Of a DNA stretch of 64,000 nucleotides, positions 36,617-45,012 are shown piece after piece. Position numbers and translations under genes: made by a program. The stretch comes from Nocardia lijiangensis NBRC 108240. GTDB taxonomy: Bacteria > Actinomycetota > Actinomycetes > Mycobacteriales > Mycobacteriaceae. The notes beneath the pieces are model-generated. The model was not told where the DNA came from, made no database searches, and worked only from the letters and a program-made list of their open reading frames with translations. The stretch spans positions 49,500-113,499 of the forward strand of contig NZ_BDBP01000015.1 in the NCBI RefSeq assembly GCF_001613045.1. Direction: 5' to 3'. How positions within the stretch are numbered: position 1 is the first letter of the stretch; each line of letters starts with the position of its first letter.

Positions 36617-37959
36617 GCCGTCACCTCGGCGGCCTGCGCGTCGGCCGGGGCCGCGGGGTGCGGCGTTCGCCTGCGCACGACCGCCCGGCCCTTCTTGGCG
36701 GGAACCAGCGCCACGCCGCGGAAGTGTGCGCGCTCGTCCGGCGCGTCGGTCGTCTCCAGCGTGAAATCCCTGAGCAGCGTGCGCAGGACGACGTTCATCT
36801 CCATCGTGGCGAAGGCCGCGCCGATGCAGCGACGCGAACCGCCGCCGAACGGGATCCAGGTGAAGGTGCCGGGCCGCACGCCGACGAACCGGTCCGGGTC
36901 GAAGGTGCGCGCCCTGGGGAAGAGTTCCTCGTTGTCGTGCATCAGCCGAATGCTCACCAGCACGTTCTGGCCCTTCGGAAGCGTCCAGCGCCCCAACGGC
37001 ATCGACTCCGCGCGCACCTTGCGCGCCGTCGCGTCGATCACCGGCCGGACGCGCTGCACCTCGAGCAGGGTTGCCTCGCGCAGCTCCGAGCCGCCCGCAT
37101 CGACCTCGGTGACCAAGCGCCGCAACACTTCCGGATGCCTGCGCAACCGCTCCACGGTCCAGGCCAGCGTGGTTGCGGTGGTCTCGTGCCCGGCGGTGAG
37201 CAGGGTGAGCAGTTCGTCGGCGATCTCGCTCTGTGTCATCGCGGAGCCGTCGTCGTAGCGAGCCTGCAACATCATCGACAGGACGTCGTCGCGGTCGCCG
37301 AGATCGGGGTCGGCGGCGGCGCGGGCGATGAGGCGCGCCACGATCTCGTCGTAGCGCCCGCGGTACGCGATGAAACGAGCCCACGGCCCGTAGCGGCCGA
37401 GGAACCTCCGAGGCACGGGCAGCGCCGCCAGCGCGGACCCGACGAGGACCAGCCGAGGCAACAGCGCGCGCAGCTCCTCGAACTCCCGGCCCTCCGCACC
37501 GAAGACCGCGCGCAGGATCACGTTCAGGGTGATCCGCATCATCGAGTCCATCGTCGCGAACTCGACACCCGACGGCCAGGTCGCCAGCTCGCGTTCGGTT
37601 TCCTCCTCGATCAGCGCTTCGTACACCGCCAGCCGCCTGCCGTGGAAGGGCGGGGTGAGGAGCTTGCGCTGTTTGCGGTGTTCGGTCCCGCTCAGCGCGA
37701 ACAGCGAACCGGGACCGAGGAATTGGCCGAGGTTGACGTCGAGGTTGTCCGCGACATCGCTGCTCGCGGTGAACAGCGCCTTGACCTCGGCGGGCTCGGA
37801 GATCACCACGGTGCGGCCGAACCGGGGCATGTAGATCGTGAACGCGGAACCGTACTTCCGGTGCCAGTGGCGCCAGGCTCGGGTTCGGCCCGCCACGATC
37901 GTGAGACTCTGCACGATCGGCGGCGTGGATGGTCCTTCGGGCAGTTGCACTGTGCTCAT
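36613..37959 (-). CDS. Cytochrome P450
   Basis: The 448-residue P450 contains the I-helix AGHETT (256-261), ExxR (E300-R303), and the heme loop FGGGSRRCIGAAF with the ligand cysteine C378. ATG 37959 has GGGAG upstream and gives MSTVQLPEGP, typical of mycobacterial CYP135/138-like enzymes; the longer open frame is not supported. No ferredoxin or reductase gene is adjacent. It is the first gene of the five-gene operon, probably hydroxylating the starting substrate. Tandem palindromes lie in its promoter region. Confidence 0.92.
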   Translation of the reverse strand: MSTVQLPEGPSTPPIVQSLTIVAGRTRAWRHWHRKYGSAFTIYMPRFGRTVVISEPAEVKALFTASSDVADNLDVNLGQFLGPGSLFALSGTEHRKQRKLLTPPFHGRRLAVYEALIEEETERELATWPSGVEFATMDSMMRITLNVILRAVFGAEGREFEELRALLPRLVLVGSALAALPVPRRFLGRYGPWARFIAYRGRYDEIVARLIARAAADPDLGDRDDVLSMMLQARYDDGSAMTQSEIADELLTLLTAGHETTATTLAWTVERLRRHPEVLRRLVTEVDAGGSELREATLLEVQRVRPVIDATARKVRAESMPLGRWTLPKGQNVLVSIRLMHDNEELFPRARTFDPDRFVGVRPGTFTWIPFGGGSRRCIGAAFATMEMNVVLRTLLRDFTLETTDAPDERAHFRGVALVPAKKGRAVVRRRTPHPAAPADAQAAEVTA

Positions 37960-37974
37960 GCGCCATCTCCCAGC

Positions 37975-37994
37975 GTGGTACTTCGGCGTACCAC
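37975..37994. promoter_or_regulatory. Tandem operator 1 upstream of the P450 operon
   Basis: GTGGTAC and GTACCAC are perfect 7-bp arms around TTCGGC, sixteen bases before the P450 start. It shares the GGTAC-N6-GTACC core with the next site. Confidence 0.65.
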
Positions 37995-37997
37995 CAG

Positions 37998-38020
37998 CAC
38001 GGTACGCGCATGTACCAGTG
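37998..38020. promoter_or_regulatory. Tandem operator 2 upstream of the P450 operon
   Basis: CAC-GGTAC, GCGCAT, GTACC-A-GTG: the core GGTAC-N6-GTACC repeats that of operator 1 with a 24-bp centre-to-centre distance, just over two helical turns. This arrangement suggests cooperative binding of two repressor dimers. Confidence 0.65.
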
Positions 38021-38160
38021 TGTGGCAAGAGTCACATCGGGGACCGGCGAAGGTGGGATCGAAGTGCGTGCGCGCTGAAGGCCGCGCTGACCGGGGGCCG
38101 AGTCCCGGACGGCGCGTCGTTGACGAACGGGACGGTCTCCGCTGGGCACCATTGCTTGCT

Positions 38161-38511
38161 ATGGGTGATCCGAGCTCGGAGCTGACTTACGTGGTCGAGA
38201 TCTCGCTGCCGGGCCGGTTGGACGAGCAGTGGTGGCGGATCAGCAACACCGGCACGCCCGCGCAGACCGCGGCGGCGCTGTCCGAACTGGCGACGCGGAT
38301 CTACCGTGACCTGCTCGGGCCGGGCGCGGGCGGCCTGCACCGCGGCCGGTGCTGGTATCACTGCCTGGTGTGCGGGCCGGACGGTGCGGTGCTGGACGAG
38401 GTGGAGGGGCTGGTGCAGGCGTTCCTGCTGTCAGGTGAGCTGCGGACGGTAGCGGCGACGATCACCTGGCGGGCGCGACGCCTGCGCGTCGGCCGCGGGA
38501 AAGCCGACTGA
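38161..38511 (+). CDS. Small conserved protein of unknown function
   Basis: The 116-residue protein (MGDPSSELTYVVEISLPG) starts at ATG 38161 after a long irrelevant open frame. It has a predicted alpha/beta pattern with LDEQWWRISNTGTPAQTAAALSELATRIYRDLL, a GRCWYHCLVCGPDG segment with two cysteines, and a basic C-terminus (WRARRLRVGRGKAD). No signal peptide or known domain is recognised. It is divergent from the P450 operon and its 3' end overlaps the tail of the truncated serpin reading on the other strand. Confidence 0.6.
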   Translation: MGDPSSELTYVVEISLPGRLDEQWWRISNTGTPAQTAAALSELATRIYRDLLGPGAGGLHRGRCWYHCLVCGPDGAVLDEVEGLVQAFLLSGELRTVAATITWRARRLRVGRGKAD

Positions 38512-39166
38512 GGCCCCGGACGCCGCGGTCGCGATCACCGCCCGAATCCGGGAACCGGTATGGGCGCCGTACTCGGCGGTGCAGCGTCGGCGGCGTTGGC
38601 GACCCAGCCCGCGACCACGGCCAACCCGCTCGGGCGGTGAGCCTGCGTCCGCGCCACGGGCCGGTCTCCGGCGACAGGACGGCGTTGTGGAACGGCTGTC
38701 GCCAGCTCGTCTTGGCGGCCAGCGCGGTGGCCAGTACCAGCAGCGTGCTGGGGGTGACGTGCAGTGGAAACTGTTCGATCAACCCGTTGGTGTGCCGCCG
38801 CGCCCACTCGTCCAGCGCGGGCTGCCCGGTCAGCAGGTCGACCGTGCCGACCGGCAGTGCGCCCAGCCAATCATCGTGGAGCGGAAGGTCTTTGCGGATC
38901 CAGATGCCGAGCGCGGCGGACAGGTCGACGGCGCCCGCGAGAACGTCGAGCGTCCGCAGGGCCGCCTCCTGCGCCGCCTCGGCGGGCAGGCCGACGGCGG
39001 CCTCCAGTTCCGATCGCGCGGGTCCGTCGGCCGCGGCGGCCAGCAGGGCGAGCAGGGGCCACAGCCCGGCTCCGGAGACGACGAAGTCGTCGTCGCCCGC
39101 CGCGGCACACCACCGCGCGGTCAGATCGTTGACTGCGCCGACGTGCGGCGTCAAAAAGGTCTGCAC
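38462..39166 (-). pseudogene. Truncated serpin-like protein
   Basis: The first 175 or so residues look like a bacterial serpin: NDLTARWCA, DDDFVVSGAGLWPLLALLAAAADGPARSELEAAVGL, LGIWIRKDLPLHDDWL, LDEWARRHTNGLIEQFPL and VLATALAAKTSWRQPF all match serpin helices and strands in order. After GPWRGRRLTARAG the sense is lost: the remaining frame is Arg/Ser-rich shadow sequence. The reactive-centre loop and the C-terminal half are absent, so inhibitory activity is impossible. This is a decayed or truncated gene whose reading overlaps the neighbouring small gene. Confidence 0.65.
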
Positions 39167-39398
39167 CGCACCACAATACGGATTTCCCGCGGATCGCTAC
39201 GGGCTCGTCGTCCGCCGGGCCGCACCGTTCGAGGACGCCGAGCGTTCCGCATCCGCGGACGGCCCGCCATATGCTGCCCGCGACCGTCGAGAAAAGAGTC
39301 GAAAAAAGATCGGCGCGGATGTCGATCGACCGCAATCCCCGTTCGACCTATGGGCGAGAGGGTCCGAGCGGGACCCACACAGCACAGGGAGACAGACC

Positions 39399-39818
39399 AT
39401 GAAGTACATGCTGATCATGCGCGCCACCGACGAGGCATGGGCGGGTATGGCCGACACCGATTTCGAGAAGATGCTCGAGACCATCGGCAGGTTCAACGAC
39501 GAGATGATCCGGGCGGGCGTGCTGCTGGCCGCGGAGGGCCTCGACGACGCCGCCGAGGGCGTGGTCGTCGACCACTCCTCCGAGACGCCCGTGGTCACCG
39601 ACGGCCCGTACGGGGAGACCAAGGAGCTGTTCGGCGGGTTCTACATTCTCAATGTGTCCTCGAAGGAGGAGGCCATCGAGTGGGCCAAGCGCGCGCCGCT
39701 GACCGGCCCCGGCCTCAAGACCGAGATCCGCAGGGTCACGACGATCGACGAATTCCCGCAGGACAACGAGTGGATTCAGAAAGAGCGGGCCTGGCGCGAA
39801 GCCACCGGTCAGCTCTGA
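39399..39818 (+). CDS. YCII/DGPF-domain protein
   Basis: The 139-residue protein (MKYMLIMRATDEAW) is a DGPF/YCII-related domain, with the family motif as DGPY at 68-71 (VVTDGPYGETKELFGGFYI). CAGGGAGACAGACC precedes the ATG. Its direct neighbour is an ECF sigma factor with a long C-terminal extension; DGPF genes next to ECF42-group sigma factors are a known arrangement. Its biochemical role is unknown. Confidence 0.88.
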   Translation: MKYMLIMRATDEAWAGMADTDFEKMLETIGRFNDEMIRAGVLLAAEGLDDAAEGVVVDHSSETPVVTDGPYGETKELFGGFYILNVSSKEEAIEWAKRAPLTGPGLKTEIRRVTTIDEFPQDNEWIQKERAWREATGQL

Positions 39819-39833
39819 GCGGGCCGGCTCGCG

Positions 39834-41111
39834 ATGGCCGATCACACCGGCCGTGAGGCCGTCGCCGCCGTCTGGCGGATCGAGTCCGCGCGGATCGTCG
39901 GTGCGCTCGCGCGCTACACCGGCGATTTCGCGCTGGCCGAGGATCTCGCCCAGGAGGCGTTGGCCGAGGCCCTGGTGACCTGGCCGCGGGAGGGTGTGCC
40001 GCGCAATCCCGCGGGATGGTTGCTCACCGTCGGCAAGCGCCGCGCGATCGACGCGTTCCGCAGGCGCTCCGCCCTCGACGAGAGGTACGCCGCGCTCGCC
40101 CACGAGCTGGGGGAGGGCGGCGCCGCCTCGGGCGTCGCGCCCGCCGAGTCGGCCGAGGACGTGCTCTGGGACCCGGACCAGATCGATGACGACGTGCTCG
40201 CATTGATGTTCGTCTCCTGCCACCCGGTGCTGGCGCGGGAGGCGCGGATCGCGCTCACCCTGCGGGTGGTCGGCGGTCTCACCAGCGACGAGATCGCCAA
40301 GGCGTTCCTGGTGCCGACCGCGACCGTGCAGGCCAGGATCACGAGGGCGAAGAAGACCCTCGCGGCCGCCAGGGTGCCGTTCGCGGCGCCGTCGGCAGAG
40401 GAACGATCTGCCCGGCTCGGGTCGGTGCTCAGCGTGCTCTATGTGATCTTCACCGAAGGGTCGACGGCCAGCTCCGGTGACGATCTGATCCGGCTCGATC
40501 TGGCGAGCGAGGCGCAGCGCCTGGCGCGGGTGCTCGTCCGCCTGTTGCCGAACGAACCCGAGGCACACGGCCTGCTCGCGCTGCTCGAGCTGACCGCGGC
40601 GCGGTTCCCGGCCCGCACCGCGCCCGACGGCACTCCGGTCCTGCTCGAGCAGCAGGACCGCCGCCGCTGGGACCGCGCCGCGATTCGGCGCGGACGCGCG
40701 GCCCTCGCCCGCGCCGAGCAGCTCGGTCGTGGCCTCGGCGCCTACGGCTTGCAGGCGGCGATCGCTGAATGCCATGCGGTCGCGGCGTCGGTCGAGGAGA
40801 CGAACTGGGAGCGCATCGTGCTCGTCTACGAGGCGCTCGGCAGGCTCGCGCCTTCCCCGGTGGTCGACCTCAATCGGGCGGTCGCGGTCTCCATGGCGCA
40901 CGGGCCCGCGGCCGCGCTGCCGATCGTGGACCAGCTCGTGGCCGCGGGGGCGCTGGCGAATTCGCACCTGCTGCCGAGCGTGCGGGGCGAACTGCTCACC
41001 CGGCTCGGCCGCACGGAGGAGGCACGCACCGAACTGGAACACGCGGTGAAGTTGTGCGCCAACGAACGCGAAAGATCGGTGCTGACAGGCAAACTCGCCG
41101 CCCTAGGCTGA
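39834..41111 (+). CDS. ECF42-type RNA polymerase sigma factor with long C-terminal extension
   Basis: The 425-residue protein has ECF sigma region 2 (LARYTGDFALAEDLAQEALAEAL and RNPAGWLLTVGKRRAIDAFRRR) and region 4 (LTLRVVGGLTSDEIAKAFLVPTATVQARITRAKK), followed by a C-terminal extension of about 200 residues (the DUF6596/TPR-like part) with LYVIFTEGSTASSGDDLIRLDLASEAQRL and HLLPSVRGELLTRLGRTEEARTELEHA. This layout and the adjacent DGPF gene identify the ECF42 group, in which the extension replaces an anti-sigma factor in control. It starts 15 bases after the DGPF gene. Confidence 0.9.
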   Translation: MADHTGREAVAAVWRIESARIVGALARYTGDFALAEDLAQEALAEALVTWPREGVPRNPAGWLLTVGKRRAIDAFRRRSALDERYAALAHELGEGGAASGVAPAESAEDVLWDPDQIDDDVLALMFVSCHPVLAREARIALTLRVVGGLTSDEIAKAFLVPTATVQARITRAKKTLAAARVPFAAPSAEERSARLGSVLSVLYVIFTEGSTASSGDDLIRLDLASEAQRLARVLVRLLPNEPEAHGLLALLELTAARFPARTAPDGTPVLLEQQDRRRWDRAAIRRGRAALARAEQLGRGLGAYGLQAAIAECHAVAASVEETNWERIVLVYEALGRLAPSPVVDLNRAVAVSMAHGPAAALPIVDQLVAAGALANSHLLPSVRGELLTRLGRTEEARTELEHAVKLCANERERSVLTGKLAALG

Positions 41112-41131
41112 TGCAGCGGCGACCCGGGGAC

Positions 41132-42427
41132 TCACTCGGGCAGCGGCGGCAGTTCCAGGTTCGCGCGGAAGGTGTCGCCGACGTAGTCGGTGCCGACGAT
41201 ACCGCGGCGGCGAAGTTCGGGAAGCAGTCCGTTGCGGAGGAAATCGCTGGTGCGCGGGGTGTCCAGGCCGCCGAGGGCGATGACGTCGAGGACGCCCGCG
41301 TCGTAGCGTTCCTCGATGGCGTCGGCGAGCTGTTCGGGCGTGCCCGCCGCGGCCCAGTGGCCGGTGTCCTTGGCGGCGATGATCAACTCCCGCAACGTCT
41401 TTCCCGATCTGGCGAAGGCGGTGAAGATCTCGACCCGTCCGCGCCTGCGGTTCACCGTCGCCGTCTCGGGCAGCAGGTGCTCGGGAATCGGTTTGTCCAG
41501 CGGCAACTCGGACAGGTCGACACCGCCACCGAGCATGTCGGCCAAGGCGATGCGCCCTGCCTCGAAATCGGTGGCCTCCTCCCGCTCCCGGACCGCGGCG
41601 CGCGCCTCGGCCTCGGTGGCGCCGTAGGTGGCGTGGAAGGAACTCATGATGAACGGAAGCCCGTCCGCGCGACCGAGTTCGGCGGCGCGGGTGCGAATTC
41701 GCTTGGCGTAGGTGATGGCATCCGCCAAGGTGGGCAGCGAGGTGAAGACCACCTCGGCGAAGCGGGCGCCGAGCTCGATGCCGCCCTCGGACTGACCGGC
41801 CTGGAACTGCACCGGCCGCCGCTGCGGCAGCGGCGGAATGTTCAGCGGGCCGCGGACCGTGAAGTACGGTCCGGTGTGGTCGATCGGGCGCACCAGTTCC
41901 TGGCGCAGCACCGCGCCGCCGCGGCCGTCGGGCGTCAGCGCTCCTGGCGCCCAGCTGTCGAACAGCGCGTTGGCCACCGCCAGCGATTCGGCCGCGCGCG
42001 CATACCGCTTCTCGGGGCTCGGCAGCTCCTGGTCGCCGTAGTTCTCCTCACCCACCGAGGAGGTCACCGCGTTCCAGGCGGCGCGCCCGTTGCTCACGTG
42101 ATCCAGGGTGCCGAACAAGCGGGCCAGGTTGTACGGGTGATGGAAAGTCGTCGTCACCGTCGCGATGAGCCCGACGTGCGAGGTCACCGCGGCCAGCGCG
42201 GAGACGAAGATCAGCGGCTCCTGCGCACCGATCGCGCCCTGCGCGCCGAAGCTCAGCAGGTCCGCCGCGAACAGCGCGTCGAACTTCTCGGCCTCCGCGA
42301 TCTTCGCGATCTCGACCGCGGATTCCAGCGTGGACCGCCGCGGATCCACTGCCGCTCCGTACACCTCGGGTGAACCACTGACTCCGGTGACGATCTTCAA
42401 TGGCCGCCGTCGCCCGCGCACGCTCAT
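41132..42427 (-). CDS. LLM-class FMN-dependent monooxygenase (NtaA/DszA-like)
   Basis: The protein has 431 residues from ATG 42427 (MSVRGRRRPLKIVTGVSGSPEVYG); in-frame starts further upstream exist. AWNAVTSS, SPEKRYARAAESLAVANALFDSW and LNIPPLPQRRPVQFQAGQSEGGIELGARFAEVVFT identify the nitrilotriacetate and dibenzothiophene-sulfone monooxygenase branch, which uses reduced FMN to oxygenate small organosulfur or amine compounds. It is convergent with the sigma factor. Sulfur-related neighbours (FGE, MetY) are compatible with a role in sulfur acquisition, but this is only context. Confidence 0.9.
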   Translation of the reverse strand: MSVRGRRRPLKIVTGVSGSPEVYGAAVDPRRSTLESAVEIAKIAEAEKFDALFAADLLSFGAQGAIGAQEPLIFVSALAAVTSHVGLIATVTTTFHHPYNLARLFGTLDHVSNGRAAWNAVTSSVGEENYGDQELPSPEKRYARAAESLAVANALFDSWAPGALTPDGRGGAVLRQELVRPIDHTGPYFTVRGPLNIPPLPQRRPVQFQAGQSEGGIELGARFAEVVFTSLPTLADAITYAKRIRTRAAELGRADGLPFIMSSFHATYGATEAEARAAVREREEATDFEAGRIALADMLGGGVDLSELPLDKPIPEHLLPETATVNRRRGRVEIFTAFARSGKTLRELIIAAKDTGHWAAAGTPEQLADAIEERYDAGVLDVIALGGLDTPRTSDFLRNGLLPELRRRGIVGTDYVGDTFRANLELPPLPE

Positions 42428-42519
42428 TCGCCCGACGCTAATGCGGCGCATCACCGTGGACACCGGTTCCGATCACCGAGAGCGGAACGGCGGTGACGCC
42501 ACCCCGGTCGCGGCGCCGA

Positions 42520-42540
42520 CCTCACCCGCAACGGGTGAGG
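42520..42540. promoter_or_regulatory. Perfect hairpin or operator CCTCACCCG-CAA-CGGGTGAGG
   Basis: Two perfect 9-bp arms around CAA lie in the intergenic region between the divergent monooxygenase and permease genes. A related sequence (CTCACCCGCGAAGGATGAG) lies at 44915-44933 upstream of the formylglycine-generating enzyme. Confidence 0.45.
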
Positions 42541-42606
42541 CGCGGCCGGGGCGGCGGCCCTAGCGTCGACGGACACGCGCGAATCGAGGAGCGTAAGGAG
42601 CACGCC

Positions 42607-42672
42607 GTGGCCGGAACCTCGCTCGGGACGAATACCGCGATCGCCGCCTCGCACCGGACCTGCGCGGATTGA
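42607..42672 (+). CDS. Possible 21-residue leader peptide
   Basis: GTG 42607 has AAGGAG at ideal spacing, one of the strongest ribosome sites in the region. The 21-codon frame begins MAGTSLGTNTAIAASHRT and ends CAD, and its stop overlaps a TTG at 42669 that is in frame with the AI-2E-family gene. It may be a translated leader coupled to that gene. There is no recognised family. Confidence 0.4.
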   Translation: MAGTSLGTNTAIAASHRTCAD

Positions 42673-42692
42673 CCGGGCGAAGGCGGCAGACG

Positions 42693-43868
42693 ATGAGATC
42701 GCCTCGGAGACAGCCGGCGGGGGAGCGGGCCGCGATGCCACCGGCTGCCACCGCGGGGACCTGGGCCATTCCGCGCGGTCTCGTCGTGCTGCTCGTCGCG
42801 GCGAGCGGCGTGGTAGCCATCGCCGGGATCAAAGCCTTCGCGGGCATTCTCGCGCCGGTGTTCCTCGCCCTGATGCTGACCATGGCCGTCCAGCCTCTCC
42901 AGACGTGGGCGCAACAACGCGGACTGCGGCCGTGGGTGGGCATGGTCGTCGCCCTCGTCGCGGTCGTATCGATCCTGATCGTGCTGATCGGCGCGGTGGT
43001 GGTGTCGGCCGCGCAATTGGCGACCGAACTGCCCAACTACAGCGACCGGGCCGACGAATTGCTGGATCGTTTGCGCGACGCGCTCGCCGACGCCGGGGTG
43101 GGCTCCGACCAGATTCAGAACATGCTGAATTCGCTCGACATCGGCAAAGTCGTCGACCTGCTCGAATCGGCGCTGCGCGGGTTGCTCGGCGTCGTGTCGA
43201 ATCTGTTCTTCATATTCGCGCTACTGGTGTTCATGGCGTTCGACGGCATGGTGATCGACAAGAAGATGGCGTTCGTCGAGCGCACCCGGCCCGAGATCGC
43301 GTACGCACTCGCCGCTTTCGCGAGCGGCACCCGCAAGTACCTGATCGTGTCGACGGTGTTCGGGCTCATCGTCGCGGTGCTCGACGGCGCCGCGCTGTGG
43401 TTGCTCGGTGTGCCGCTGCCGATCCTGTGGGCGCTGCTGTCCTTCATCACGAACTACATCCCGAACATCGGATTCATCATCGGCCTGGTGCCGCCCGCGC
43501 TGCTGGCTCTGCTGGAAGGCGGGGCCGGGCTGATGATCTGGGTCATCGTGGTCTACTGCGGCATCAATTTCGTCATCCAGTCGGTGATCCAGCCGAAATT
43601 CGTCGGCGATGCCGTGGGTTTGAGCGTGACGGTGACGTTCCTGTCGCTGACGTTCTGGACCTGGGCTCTCGGCCCGCTCGGCGCACTGCTGGCGATTCCG
43701 CTGACGCTGCTGGTCAAGGGCGCGCTGCTCGACATCGACCCCACCACGCGCTGGGCCAACGTGCTGATCGCCGAAAGAGCGCCGGACGCAGAGGGTTCGA
43801 AAGACGACGCAGAGGGTCCGAAAGACACCGAGACGCCCGCGAAAGACACCGACGCGCCCGCGACCTGA
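42693..43868 (+). CDS. AI-2E transporter family (PerM/TqsA-type) membrane protein
   Basis: The 391-residue protein has about eight hydrophobic segments: three near the N-terminus, a soluble helical stretch (ELPNYSDRADELLDRLRDALADAG) and a C-terminal membrane bundle with FITNYIPNIGFIIGLVPPALLALLEGG and QPKFVGDAVGLSVTVTFLSLTFW, the most conserved part of the AI-2E exporter/PerM family. A charged tail with repeated KD(T/D) units follows. Despite the name, most homologues are permeases or antiporters of unknown substrate. ATG 42693 is preferred; TTG 42669 is possible through coupling to the leader. Confidence 0.86.
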   Translation: MRSPRRQPAGERAAMPPAATAGTWAIPRGLVVLLVAASGVVAIAGIKAFAGILAPVFLALMLTMAVQPLQTWAQQRGLRPWVGMVVALVAVVSILIVLIGAVVVSAAQLATELPNYSDRADELLDRLRDALADAGVGSDQIQNMLNSLDIGKVVDLLESALRGLLGVVSNLFFIFALLVFMAFDGMVIDKKMAFVERTRPEIAYALAAFASGTRKYLIVSTVFGLIVAVLDGAALWLLGVPLPILWALLSFITNYIPNIGFIIGLVPPALLALLEGGAGLMIWVIVVYCGINFVIQSVIQPKFVGDAVGLSVTVTFLSLTFWTWALGPLGALLAIPLTLLVKGALLDIDPTTRWANVLIAERAPDAEGSKDDAEGPKDTETPAKDTDAPAT

Positions 43869-43888
43869 GCCGCCGTCGCACGTCGGTC

Positions 43889-44833
43889 TCAGCGGTCCTG
43901 CGCGACCCGGAATCCGAGGTTGCCCGTCGAGGAGACCGGTTCGCTGCCTTGCCGGGCGGAGACGCGGTAGCGGCGGCAGTAGGAGCGATGGCAGAGGTAG
44001 GAGCCGCCGCGCATGACCCGGCCCGCTCCCGTCGCGGGGCCGGTCGGATTCTGGGCGGGGCTGTGCCGGTAGTAGTCGCTGGAGAACCAGTCGGCGCACC
44101 ACTCCCACACGTTGCCGGTGACATTGTGCAGGCCGAAGTCGTTGGGTGCGAAGGCGTCGACCGGGAGGGTGCCCAGGTGCGCGCCGGGGTCGGTGCGCGG
44201 GAACCGGCCGCGAAAGACGTTCATGCGTGGCTGGCCGTCCGGTTCGAAGTCGGGACCCCAAGGGAAGGGGTCGGCCGATCCGGCTCGTGCGGCGTACTCC
44301 CACTCGGCTTCCGTCGGCAGCCGCGTGCCCGACCACGTGCAGTAGGCCTGGGCATCGTCCCAGGAGACGTGCACCACCGGGTGGTCGAGGACGTCATCGA
44401 TGTGCGATCCCGGTCCCGAGGGGCGGCGCCATTCGGCCCCTTCCACCTGCCGCCACCACGGTGCGCCCGCGACGCTCCTGGTCGGGGGTGCGTCCTCCGG
44501 CAGCAGACCGGCGAAGACGAACGACCAGCCGTATCGTTCGGCGTCGGTGCGGTAACCGGTCGCATCGACGAAGGCCGCGAAGGCGGCGTTGGTGACGGTG
44601 TACCGGTCGATGGCGAAGGGATCGACGGTCACCTCATGGCGGGGGCCTTCTCCGTCGCCCGGATAGGCCCATGCGCTCTCGTCGCCCATGAGGAACGTTC
44701 CGCCGGGGAGCGGCACGAGTGTGGCAGGCGCAGGGCCGCCGACCTCGGTTCCGGTCGGCGCGGCGGTGTGGGCTGTCCGTCGAGCGGTCGGCGCGCAGCA
44801 TCCCGCGGATTCGTTGTCGGGGCGATCTGCCAT
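43889..44833 (-). CDS. Formylglycine-generating enzyme (sulfatase-modifying factor)
   Basis: The 314-residue FGE-domain protein has GGTFLMGDESAWAYPGDGEGPRHEVTVDPFAID at its start, then HVSWDDAQAYCTWSGTRLPTEAEWEYAARAG, NDFGLHNVTGNVWEWCADWF and the active-site pair in RGGSYLCHRSYCRRYRV (C281 and C286, equivalent to the copper-binding cysteines of the Streptomyces coelicolor enzyme). It oxidises the sulfatase cysteine in CxPxR to formylglycine. There is no full sulfatase gene next to it, only a stub; the nearest complete client is the arylsulfatase at 3016-5367. Confidence 0.94.
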   Translation of the reverse strand: MADRPDNESAGCCAPTARRTAHTAAPTGTEVGGPAPATLVPLPGGTFLMGDESAWAYPGDGEGPRHEVTVDPFAIDRYTVTNAAFAAFVDATGYRTDAERYGWSFVFAGLLPEDAPPTRSVAGAPWWRQVEGAEWRRPSGPGSHIDDVLDHPVVHVSWDDAQAYCTWSGTRLPTEAEWEYAARAGSADPFPWGPDFEPDGQPRMNVFRGRFPRTDPGAHLGTLPVDAFAPNDFGLHNVTGNVWEWCADWFSSDYYRHSPAQNPTGPATGAGRVMRGGSYLCHRSYCRRYRVSARQGSEPVSSTGNLGFRVAQDR

Positions 44834-45012
44834 GGCCGCCAGGATAGTTGCCCAGAGTGTGCGGAGGGAAAGCGGCGCGTCCGTGCCAGATATCGGTCTT
44901 CGCCTCGCCCGGATCTCACCCGCGAAGGATGAGGCGAGCGGCCCCGCCGCGGTGATCGAATCGCGAGGGCGGCAATACCACGATGTCGAGGAGTATCACG
45001 AGAGGGTTCCCT

